Positions 8,653 to 15,807 of a DNA stretch of 40,219 bases are shown piece by piece. The stretch is from DASTGO01 sp035719045 (GTDB lineage Bacteria; Actinomycetota; Actinomycetes; Actinomycetales; Kineosporiaceae). Every line of letters starts with the position of its first letter. Positions within the stretch are counted from its first letter, which is position 1. The notes beneath the pieces are model-generated. The model saw only the letters and a list, made by a program, of their open reading frames with translations. It made no database searches and was not told the origin of the DNA. The position numbers were made by a program, and so were the translations under genes. The DNA lies in the NCBI GenBank assembly GCA_035719045.1, contig DASTGO010000074.1:1-40219 (forward strand), read 5' to 3'.

Positions 8653-8655
8653 TCA
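8631..8655. repeat. Pentanucleotide tandem repeat GGTCA x5
   Basis: Five perfect copies of GGTCA. On the minus strand the first copy read supplies the TGA stop of the GH5 gene, and the rest lie in its 3-prime leader. Copy-number slippage would change the untranslated region but not the protein. Confidence 0.9.
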
Positions 8656-10545
8656 GGGCAGCGTGGTCGCGGCCCAGGAGGTCAGCTCGCGCTGGGCGGC
8701 GGCGAGTACGGCGGCGGACACCGGGGTGCCGTCGGTGACCAGGGCGACGTGCCGGGCGCTGTCCAGGGAGGTGATCAGCAGACGCCGCCCGCCGCCCGGA
8801 CCGGGCTGGCCGGAGACGGTCACCGCGGGGCCGCCGGGGCCGGCGTAGGCGCCGGGACCGGTGACGCTGCCCAGGTCGGACACCACCGTGGTGGCAGCCG
8901 GGAAGTCCGCCGGCAGGTGGAACTCGGTGGGCGCGGCGATCCCGGTGGAGGTCCAGGCCAGGACGGCGAACCGCCCGCTGCCGGCGACGGCGGCCAGGTT
9001 CGGCATGGTCGCGGGGACGGAGTTCCAGACCAGGGTGGTGCCGCCGTCGCGGGCCCTGTCCTCGTAGGTGAAGGCGCGCAGGGTGCCGGCCACCGCCTGC
9101 GGGTACACCCGGTCCAGCACCCGCGGGTCCTGCCGCAGGGTGGCGTTGCCCGCGGCGTCCCGGGCCACCACGGAGAAGTCCTCGCCGTTCCAGGCGTCGG
9201 CCGCGGTGAGCACCTTGCCCGGGTTGCCGTTCATCAGCTCGTGGTGCCGTCCGCTGTAGACGTCCCACTGCCACATCGTCCCCGACAGTGCGGCCCCCGA
9301 CGCCGCGGGTGACTTCCACCACGAACTGCCGGGCTGGGTGGAGTCGAGGGACTGGTAGAGCGCCTTGAACACCGAGGGCGTCTTGCCCGCCACCGACCCG
9401 GACATCGGGCTGCCGAACTCGGTGACGATCGCCGCCGAGCCCAGGCCCGCCGCCCGCGTGCGCACGGTGGCGAAGTCCGTGCTGTAGCGGCCGCTGGCGG
9501 CGCTGCCCCACATGAACAGCCCGGACAGCTCCGCGGCGTCGTAGAAGTGCGTGTTGAACACGAACCGCGGGCCGAGGGTGGACAGCGCGGAGAACCCGCC
9601 GGTCTGCGCCTCGAACGGGATGTTGATGTTCCAGAACGGGTCGGGCTCCACCAGGGCCGGCTTGTCCGCCCAGCCGGCGGTGTCCATCGAGGCCCGGAAC
9701 CGCTGGTAGAAGGGCACCAGCAGGTCCCGCTCCCAGGCTGCGCCGTCCTGCCCGGGGTCGAACCTGCCGGGGAACGGCTCGTTGAACGGGTCCACGCCGA
9801 GGATCCCCGCGTACTGGGAGGCGGTCAGCCTGGACTTCAGGTATGTCAGGGACTGCCCGGACATCCGGACGAACTCGTCCTGCACGCGCAGTGTCCCGGC
9901 GGAGGTGGTCAGCGCCCGGTTGTGCCAGAAGTCGTAGATCGCCGACTGGACGGCGGTGTTCTGGGTCATGTTCTGCCCCCACTGGAAGCAGATCCCGCAC
10001 GACTCCCGCGGATACCCGCCCGCCGCGATCACCCAGGCGGGGGCGCCGTCGCCGGTGTACCAGCTGCCGGCGTTGAACAGGGACTGTGAGTACAGGTCCT
10101 GGTGCCAGTCGAGGATCACCCGGAAGTCGCCGTCGAGGAACACCTGCAGCTGCGCGGCGAGCCGGTCCAGGTATCCCCGGTCGATCGCCCCGGGAGTGGG
10201 TTCGGCCGACGACCAGCCCGCCAGGAAGCGGACGGTGTTCGATCCGGTGAGCCCGCGCATCGCCGCCGCCGAGGCCCGGGCGTCGTCGAGGTTGGCGAAG
10301 GGCAGCCCGCCGTTCTCCGCGAGCTTCGCCTCCCCGGACACGTTGAACCCGCGCAGCACCACCTCGCGGCCGTACTGGTCGCGCAGTACGGGGCCGCCAC
10401 CGGGTGCGCCCGGCGCCACCGACACCCGTGCGGCGGCATCACCGTCGAACCAGAGGCCCGAGGCGGCGCTGGCCGGGCTGGGGGACAGGGCGGACGGCAG
10501 CGCCACGGCGAGGGCGAGCAGGCTACCGACGAGTAACCGGGTCAT
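8653..10545 (-). CDS. Secreted GH5 endoglycoceramidase-like glycosidase
   Basis: Exported glycoside hydrolase of 630 residues. ATG 10545 gives a clear Sec signal peptide (LLVGSLLALAVALPSALSPS, then cleavage near ASA-ASG); a longer TTG start at 10599 is less likely. The GH5 fold shows DWHQDLYS, the acid/base E256 in DPFNEPFPG and the nucleophile E376 in VTEFGSP. After the barrel, YPQAVAGTLRAF introduces a beta-sandwich like that of endoglycoceramidases, which release the oligosaccharide from glycosphingolipids by cleaving the bond to ceramide. There is no cellulose-binding module. The substrate could be fungal or plant glucosylceramide or another beta-glycoside; the family call is firm, the substrate is not. 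Confidence 0.85.
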   Translation of the reverse strand: MTRLLVGSLLALAVALPSALSPSPASAASGLWFDGDAAARVSVAPGAPGGGPVLRDQYGREVVLRGFNVSGEAKLAENGGLPFANLDDARASAAAMRGLTGSNTVRFLAGWSSAEPTPGAIDRGYLDRLAAQLQVFLDGDFRVILDWHQDLYSQSLFNAGSWYTGDGAPAWVIAAGGYPRESCGICFQWGQNMTQNTAVQSAIYDFWHNRALTTSAGTLRVQDEFVRMSGQSLTYLKSRLTASQYAGILGVDPFNEPFPGRFDPGQDGAAWERDLLVPFYQRFRASMDTAGWADKPALVEPDPFWNINIPFEAQTGGFSALSTLGPRFVFNTHFYDAAELSGLFMWGSAASGRYSTDFATVRTRAAGLGSAAIVTEFGSPMSGSVAGKTPSVFKALYQSLDSTQPGSSWWKSPAASGAALSGTMWQWDVYSGRHHELMNGNPGKVLTAADAWNGEDFSVVARDAAGNATLRQDPRVLDRVYPQAVAGTLRAFTYEDRARDGGTTLVWNSVPATMPNLAAVAGSGRFAVLAWTSTGIAAPTEFHLPADFPAATTVVSDLGSVTGPGAYAGPGGPAVTVSGQPGPGGGRRLLITSLDSARHVALVTDGTPVSAAVLAAAQRELTSWAATTLP

Positions 10546-10620
10546 GAGGCGGAACGGTAGGCCAGATCGGTGCGGTGCACCACTGCCCCCTGGGCGCAAA
10601 TCCGTTGGCGCGACAGGGAA

Positions 10621-10640
10621 ATCGGCAGATCACCGCCGAT
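10621..10640. terminator. Small hairpin between codA and the GH5 gene
   Basis: ATCGGC at 10621-10626 pairs with GCCGAT at 10635-10640, with partial pairing of flanking G and C bases. It lies downstream of minus-strand codA and upstream of the GH5 gene. It is weak compared with the other terminators in the window, so its role is uncertain. Confidence 0.35.
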
Positions 10641-10708
10641 CCCTCACGTTCCCCTGCTCAATCATGCCCCGGTGGGCGGGTGCGCCCGGTTCGGTAGGTC
10701 TGCCCTGC

Positions 10709-11995
10709 TCAGGGGGCCCGGAAGGTGACCTCGCGGGTCTGCCCGGCGACGGTGACGGTGGTCCGGGCGGGTTGGGTGCGCGCCACGATCCGTCCGCCGC
10801 GCAGCACGAGGAACCGCGGGGCAAGCCGGCGGACGGCGTCCTCGGGAGTGGCGGCGTCGAACACCACGAGATCGGCCGGCCCGCCCACCCGGATCCCGCC
10901 CGCGTCGACGCCCAGCGCCCGGGCCGGATTGGTGGTGATCATCTCCAGCAGGTACGGCAGTTCCGTGGCACCGCTCAGCTGCCCGTAGTGCGCCATGACG
11001 AACGCGGCCTGCAGGGGGTCGCCGATGCCCAGCGGGTACCACGGATCCATCACCGAGTCGTGGCCGATCGCGACGTTGACCCCGGCCCGGATCAGCTCCT
11101 TGACCCGGGTCTGCCCGCGACGGATCGGACCGGTGTCGAAGCGGCCCTGCAGCACCGAGTTGTCCAGAGGGTTGGTCACCATGTGCAGCCCGGCCCGGCG
11201 GATGTTGGCGATCAGGCGGTAGGCGTACGCGGCGTTGTACGAGCCCATCGCCGTGGTATGGCTGGCGGTGACCCGGCCCGACATCCCGCGCCGGATCGTC
11301 TCCGCGACCATGACCTCCACGAACCGGGCGTGGTCGTCGTCGGTCTCGTCGCAGTGCAGGTCCACGAGCAGGCCGGCCTCGTCGGCCAGGCCCATCGCGA
11401 ACCTCACCGACTCCACCCCGTCCTCGCGGGTCAGCTCGAAGTGCGGGATCCCGCCGACGACGTCGACCCCTTCCTCGACCGCCCGGCGCATCAACTGCTC
11501 GCCGCCGGGGAAGCCGTAGATCCCCTGCTGCGGGAAGGCCACCAGTTGCAGGTCGACCAGGCCGCGGAACTCCTCGCGCAGCACCTTCAGCCCCTGCAGG
11601 GCGCGCAGTTGCGGGTCGCAGACGTCGACGTGGCTGCGCACATGCTGCACCCCGCAGGCCAGCTGCCAGGTGAGCACCTCGCGGGCCCGGCCGATCACGT
11701 CCTCGACGGTGAGCGTCTTCACCCGCTCCGCCCAGACCGCGATCCCCTCGAACAGCGAACCGGACGCGTTGGCCCGCGGCTGTCCGACAGTGAGCACGGC
11801 GTCGAGATGGAGGTGCGGCTCGACCAGCGGCGGGGTGACCAGGCGCCCCTCCAGGTCGATGACCTGCTCGGCACCGGCCGCCGCTGCGGACTCCCCGGGG
11901 CCGTCGGCCACCGGCACGATCCGGCCGGCATCGATGCCGAGGTCGGCCGGCCGGTCGGTTCCCAGCACGCGGGCGTTGCGCAGCAACAGGTCCAT
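10709..11995 (-). CDS. codA: Cytosine deaminase
   Basis: Amidohydrolase of 428 residues that aligns nearly gap-free with E. coli CodA (427 residues). Metal and catalytic residues fall at identical numbers: H61 and H63 in EPHLHLD, H214 and E217 in HCDE, H246 in ASHTTAM and D313 in GHDSVMDPWYP. It would convert cytosine to uracil and ammonia for pyrimidine salvage. Position 314 is Ser where E. coli has Asp, a known specificity position. ATG 11995 is preceded by AAGGGA; an upstream in-frame ATG at 12088 adds only a basic tail. A codB-type permease lies 13.8 kb upstream on the same strand, beyond the cellulolytic island. Confidence 0.93.
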   Translation of the reverse strand: MDLLLRNARVLGTDRPADLGIDAGRIVPVADGPGESAAAAGAEQVIDLEGRLVTPPLVEPHLHLDAVLTVGQPRANASGSLFEGIAVWAERVKTLTVEDVIGRAREVLTWQLACGVQHVRSHVDVCDPQLRALQGLKVLREEFRGLVDLQLVAFPQQGIYGFPGGEQLMRRAVEEGVDVVGGIPHFELTREDGVESVRFAMGLADEAGLLVDLHCDETDDDHARFVEVMVAETIRRGMSGRVTASHTTAMGSYNAAYAYRLIANIRRAGLHMVTNPLDNSVLQGRFDTGPIRRGQTRVKELIRAGVNVAIGHDSVMDPWYPLGIGDPLQAAFVMAHYGQLSGATELPYLLEMITTNPARALGVDAGGIRVGGPADLVVFDAATPEDAVRRLAPRFLVLRGGRIVARTQPARTTVTVAGQTREVTFRAP

Positions 11996-12797
11996 CGGCG
12001 GTCCCTTCGTCGCGGGCGGCATGGGCCGGCGGGCGGCCATGCGACGTGCCGGACGGCGGGTGCGGTGGCACGCGCCGTCGTCCGGCATCGTGCCGTAGCC
12101 GGACCTGCCGGTGCCAGAGCGGCATCCGCGGGTCGGGGCCGGCGTGGCGGGGTATGGCGGGCCCCGCGGATCGGTGTCGGTGTGGCGGGGCGGGATCGGG
12201 CCGCGACTGCTGCCGCGGCGGGTCGGGCGGCCGCCTGCGTGGATGCCCTACCGGCACCCAGCATGGCGGCCGCCAGACCCGCCACCGCGCGTAACCCCCG
12301 GCGAAGCCGCCGGCGGCCGGTGCCGGTCGATGCTCCTGGGACCGGATCCGCCGGAAGGGCCGGACAGGATCGGTCGCCGCAGGAGCACCGTGGCTCTCCC
12401 GGGGTCGCGCGGTTGACCGGTGCCCTTGTTCGGCACCGTCGCAGGCTGAATCGTCCTCCGGTGCCACGAGGTTGCCACCCTTTCGAGAATTCGTTCCGTT
12501 TCCGTTTCTGCACGCTGCGCGCTGGATCGGACTCGGCCGGTCGGGACGGCTCGGGCCGGACCTCGACGCCGGGCTGTCCTGCCGGAGGCGCCGAGCCGGT
12601 CTGTTGGAGGCACCGGGTCGTTCTGTCGGTTTCGGCCCTATTTGACCGGGGAGATCGCCTGGTGGGCAGGGCGCCGGGGGATCCTCCCGGCACGGGTCGA
12701 ACCGCGGCGGCAACCAAAGGGGGCTCCGGAAGCCACTACGCCGCAGACAGGCCCGGTGAACCGCACCGTGGCCGTCCCCGCTACGGGAGGTGGACCG
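11996..12797. other. Gene-poor region upstream of the expansin gene
   Basis: About 800 bases with no open frame that has a ribosome site plus recognisable protein features. The left part is extremely GC-rich and carries imperfect inverted repeats, for example ATCCGCGGG near 12124 against CCCCGCGGAT near 12161. The part around 12480-12510 is AT-richer, with a direct repeat TTCCGT-TTCCGT, and may hold the promoter of the expansin gene. This is also the left junction of the cellulolytic island with codA. I see no known cellulose-regulator box such as the 14-bp CebR palindrome. Confidence 0.6.
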
Positions 12798-14231
12798 ATG
12801 GGTGGGCGCAGGATCGTCGGTCGGCGCAAGGCGTTGTGGACCGGCCTCCTGGTCGCGCTCGGAGCCGTGCTGGCGGTCACCTCGGTGTCCAGTCCCGGGC
12901 GGGCGCTGGAGGTCGGCGGCACTTCGGCCCCGGTGACCGGTAGTGCCACCTGGTTCGACGCCCTGGGCAGTCCGTACGGCGGCTGCGGCCTTCCGCAGGA
13001 CCAGCTCGACTCGCCGCACTTCGTCGCGCTCAACGTGTTCAACACGCCCGGGGACTACGGGAACTACACCCGCCCGCTGGCCGGGGCCGACCTCGGCAAG
13101 CGCGGGATGTGGGACAACGGGCACAACTGCGGCCGCTGGGTGAAGGTCACCATCAGCGACCACTGCAGCGGGGTCAACGACGGTGCGCCCGGGCAGCCGT
13201 TCTGCCGCAACGGGTCCTGGGCCGCGGACGCCTACAACGGTGCCACCCTGAACATGCTCGTGGCGGACAGTTGCGGCGACGCCAACGCCTGGTGCCGAGA
13301 CGACCCGTACCACCTGGACCTGGCACATGCCTCCCTGAACCAGTTCCTGCGCAATGGCGCCCCGGTGGGCGACCTGGACCCGGCGCACTGGGGTAACCGG
13401 CACATCAGCTGGCAGTTCACCACCGCCCCGGACTACACCGGGGACCTCAAGATCGGCTTCCTCAGCGGCGCGCAGCCGTACTGGGGCGCGATCGCGGTGT
13501 CCCACCTGCCCAACGGCATCCACGGGGTGGAGTACCAGTCCGGCGGATCCTGGCATGCCGCGAAGATGAACGGGGACATGGGCCAGGCCTACGTCGTGGA
13601 GCCGACGGCCAAGGCTGGCCGGGACTTCCGGATCCGGGTCACCGACGCGGCCGACGCCCTGGTCTTCGGTGGGCGGGAGTACAGCTTCGCCCTGCCGGCG
13701 GGTTGCAGCCCCCAGTGCGGCCCCGCCTACACGCCGGTGACGTACACCGCCAGTGCCGGCAGTTCACCGGTCCCGACCACCACCACGGTTCCGCCGTCTC
13801 CTACGACGACGACTGCGTCTGCGGCCCCGACCACGACGACCGTGTCTGCGGTCCCGTCCACGACTGTGTCTGCGGTCCCGTCCACCACTACGGTTCCGCC
13901 GTCGCCCACGACGACCGCGTCCCCGCCCGCCAGTGGTCCGGCCTGCACGGCCCGCTATCAGACGATGGCTTCCTGGCGAGGGGGCTACTACGGAGTGGTC
14001 ATCGTGACGGCCGTCGGCAGCCCGGTACACGGCTGGCGGGTGCACTGGCCGATGGCCCAGGGGCAGCGGCTGATCGCCACCTGGAACGGTCGCCTGACCA
14101 TCAGCAACTCGATGCTCACCGCGGGCAATGCGACCTGGAACGGCAGCCTCCCGGTCGGGGGCCAGGCGGTGCTGGGCTTCATCGGGGTGGGCTCAGCGTC
14201 CTCCCCTGGGGTGACCTGCGCCGCGACCTGA
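12798..14231 (+). CDS. Secreted expansin-like protein with CBM2
   Basis: Exported non-catalytic wall-loosening protein of 477 residues. ATG 12798 follows GGGAGG and gives a signal peptide ending near residue 40. A six-stranded double-psi beta-barrel follows, with expansin signatures GSATWFDALGSPYGGCG, the cysteine-rich core, and HLDLAHASLNQF, whose Asp corresponds to the essential expansin aspartate. The second module, containing YWGAIAVSHLPNG and YQSGGSW, resembles expansin domain 2 (CBM63). A Thr/Pro/Ser linker leads to a CBM2 at about residues 381-477. Bacterial expansins disrupt cellulose hydrogen bonding without hydrolysis. The CBM2 is more divergent than the others in this island but keeps the TWN tryptophans. 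Confidence 0.88.
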   Translation: MGGRRIVGRRKALWTGLLVALGAVLAVTSVSSPGRALEVGGTSAPVTGSATWFDALGSPYGGCGLPQDQLDSPHFVALNVFNTPGDYGNYTRPLAGADLGKRGMWDNGHNCGRWVKVTISDHCSGVNDGAPGQPFCRNGSWAADAYNGATLNMLVADSCGDANAWCRDDPYHLDLAHASLNQFLRNGAPVGDLDPAHWGNRHISWQFTTAPDYTGDLKIGFLSGAQPYWGAIAVSHLPNGIHGVEYQSGGSWHAAKMNGDMGQAYVVEPTAKAGRDFRIRVTDAADALVFGGREYSFALPAGCSPQCGPAYTPVTYTASAGSSPVPTTTTVPPSPTTTTASAAPTTTTVSAVPSTTVSAVPSTTTVPPSPTTTASPPASGPACTARYQTMASWRGGYYGVVIVTAVGSPVHGWRVHWPMAQGQRLIATWNGRLTISNSMLTAGNATWNGSLPVGGQAVLGFIGVGSASSPGVTCAAT

Positions 14232-14323
14232 CCGACCCGGCAGGCGGGCCGGACCGGGTGGCCTCCCGGCCTGGGGAGCGCCCGGACGGGTGGCCCACTG
14301 GCCGGGGAGCGACCGACCCGGGG

Positions 14324-14413
14324 AGCGACCGGACCGCAGTGATCCGGGAGCGACCGGACCGCAGTGATCCGGGATCGCCCGGACCGCAGTGATCCGGGAG
14401 CGCCCGGTCCGGG
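14324..14413 (+). repeat. 25-bp tandem repeat, three and a half copies
   Basis: Copies start at 14324, 14349 and 14374, with a partial copy from 14399. Each carries CCGGA and TCCGG on either side of the core CCGCAGTGA, so each can fold a small hairpin. Lying 93 bases after the expansin stop, the array may act as a composite terminator or as a slippage-prone spacer. Confidence 0.85.
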
Positions 14414-14617
14414 ATCGCCAACCTCGGTCAAGGGGCCGTCAGACCTCACCGTTCCGGCGCCTGATGATCCGGGTCCGGGAGGCGTCCGGCCGTGCCGACG
14501 GTGGGCCGGGCGGGTCCGGCAGGGCTCGGCGGAATCGGCGGAGCAAGCACGCACCGTGACGGCCTTGAGCTGCCCAGGGATCGGCGGGCGCTGGGGGAGA
14601 GCGGTCCATCGCTGCCC

Positions 14618-14661
14618 TTCAAGCGAACGTCAATCCTTCGTCAACGACACGTCAACAACCC
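14618..14661 (+). promoter_or_regulatory. Four 11-bp direct repeats, OmpR/PhoB-type box
   Basis: Blocks TTCAAGCGAAC, GTCAATCCTTC, GTCAACGACAC and GTCAACAACCC begin at 14618, 14629, 14640 and 14651, exactly 11 bases apart. Head-to-tail repeats at one helical turn are the way OmpR/PhoB-family response regulators bind. The TCA core with a following C resembles the 11-bp direct-repeat units of actinobacterial PHO boxes. The array lies about 190 bases before the start of the uncharacterised gene at 14847. Which regulator binds is unknown. Confidence 0.6.
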
Positions 14662-14846
14662 CCTATGTCGCGATCTTCGCAGGCCAATGGTGCGTTCGCG
14701 TCAGATTCCTGATCCGGACAGGCAACCCGGAGGGCTCGGGCAGCGATTTCAGGGAGACCGATCGGGAAGCGAGGGACCTGGTGCTACCGGGTCCGGCCGG
14801 CCCACCGGATCGGTACCGACAGCGACGGACTCCTGTGGAGGACCAG

Positions 14847-15581
14847 ATGGTGATCACCCTGCGGCACACGCTCAAGGTGGGGCTTGCTGCCCTACTGCTG
14901 TCCGGAACGGTCATGGCCCCGGCCATGGCCGCGGACTCCAGTTCCCCTGACGCCGCCAACTACCAGTCCGTGGTCACCTCGATCCAGCCCGCCGTCCCCG
15001 GCCTGCAGGTGAAGGTCGGCGCCCAGAACGGGACGGTCACGGTGGTCAACGGCACCGGCAAGACGGTGACCGTGGTCGGCTACACCAACGAGGACTACCT
15101 GCGGATCACGCCGAGCGGGGTGGAGGAGAACGCCAACTCGCTCACCGCGACGATCAACGCCAGCCCCTCGTTGGACAAGATGTCCGCGAACATGGCCAGC
15201 GCGATGGCCCAGCCCGCGAACTGGGTGCACAAGTCCAACACGCCGTCGGCGACGTGGAAGGACTACCGCGTGCAGTGGACCAACAAGCAGCGGCCGCCGA
15301 TCGTGGTCGCGGACCCGCACAACCAGCACACCGTCTTCACCTGGGCCGTGAACCTCAAGGTCGACAACCAGCCGGTGCTGGCGCTCGGTGAGGTTCGGTG
15401 GACCGGTACGCCGTGGCTGAGCACCACCCAGATCATCCTGCTGGTGGTGGGCGGCGCGGCCCTGCTGATCGCGGCCTTCATGTTCATCAAGAGTCGCCGG
15501 AACCCCCGTCGTCGGGGCCGGCGGTCGACCAGCCCGGCGCCCGCCCGCGGCCGCGCTCCCGTTCCTTCGCGCGGCTACTGA
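14847..15581 (+). CDS. Exported membrane-anchored protein, function unknown
   Basis: Protein of 244 residues in a conserved-looking actinobacterial arrangement. ATG 14847 follows GGAGGA, and a signal peptide ends at AMA-ADS near residue 28. An extracytoplasmic domain of about 160 residues follows, predicted from its VTVVNGTGKTVTVVGY-like alternation to be beta-rich. Then come one membrane helix (IILLVVGGAALLIAAFMFI) and a strongly basic cytoplasmic tail rich in Arg. Motifs WKDYRVQW and FTWAVNLKVD look conserved. I do not recognise an enzymatic motif. Its position between the expansin and GH74 genes suggests a cell-surface role in the same system, but that is inference from context only. Confidence 0.8.
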   Translation: MVITLRHTLKVGLAALLLSGTVMAPAMAADSSSPDAANYQSVVTSIQPAVPGLQVKVGAQNGTVTVVNGTGKTVTVVGYTNEDYLRITPSGVEENANSLTATINASPSLDKMSANMASAMAQPANWVHKSNTPSATWKDYRVQWTNKQRPPIVVADPHNQHTVFTWAVNLKVDNQPVLALGEVRWTGTPWLSTTQIILLVVGGAALLIAAFMFIKSRRNPRRRGRRSTSPAPARGRAPVPSRGY

Positions 15582-15613
15582 TCCGGACGGCGACTTCCCC
15601 CCGGGCGAGGGCC

Positions 15614-15655
15614 GGGGGCCGGAACGGGTAACGCCCGATACCCGTCCCGGCCCCC
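15614..15655 (+). terminator. Terminator after the membrane-anchored protein
   Basis: The 17-base arm at 15614-15630 pairs with 15639-15655 with a single A-C mismatch and an 8-base loop. It separates the gene at 14847 from the cellulase genes that follow, which therefore probably have their own promoter between 15656 and 15795. Confidence 0.8.
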
Positions 15656-15807
15656 CGCCCGGATCAGACCCCCTCGCCCGCACCGGCTGAGCCCCTGCAG
15701 CACCGCGCCACCGCACCACCGCACCACGAATGCCGGCAGACCGGGCACCGAGCCCCGCAAGCCCGCAAACCCCTTGATCGTGAAGCAATCCCGCGAGGAG
15801 TCCGAGG

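Larger units (their letters stand above)
14232..14846. other. Intergenic region with repeats and promoter-like array
   Basis: This stretch of 615 bases has no convincing gene. It contains 25-bp tandem repeats (14324-14413) just after the expansin gene, then an AT-richer part with four 11-bp direct repeats (14618-14661). It ends in the ribosome binding site of the next gene. Confidence 0.7.

Noticed and set aside
11996..12088. Longer codA start at 12088
   Set aside because: The extra 31 residues are a basic Pro/Arg tail without similarity to CodA, and ATG 11995 has AAGGGA upstream and the E. coli-like length.
12111..12416. Possible small gene of 101 codons between codA and the expansin
   Set aside because: Pro/Arg/Gly-rich composition typical of random GC-rich sequence and no ribosome binding site.
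10662..13556. A 964-codon minus-strand frame spanning the region upstream of codA
   Set aside because: It runs out of frame through codA and antisense through the expansin gene; no ribosome site or domain.
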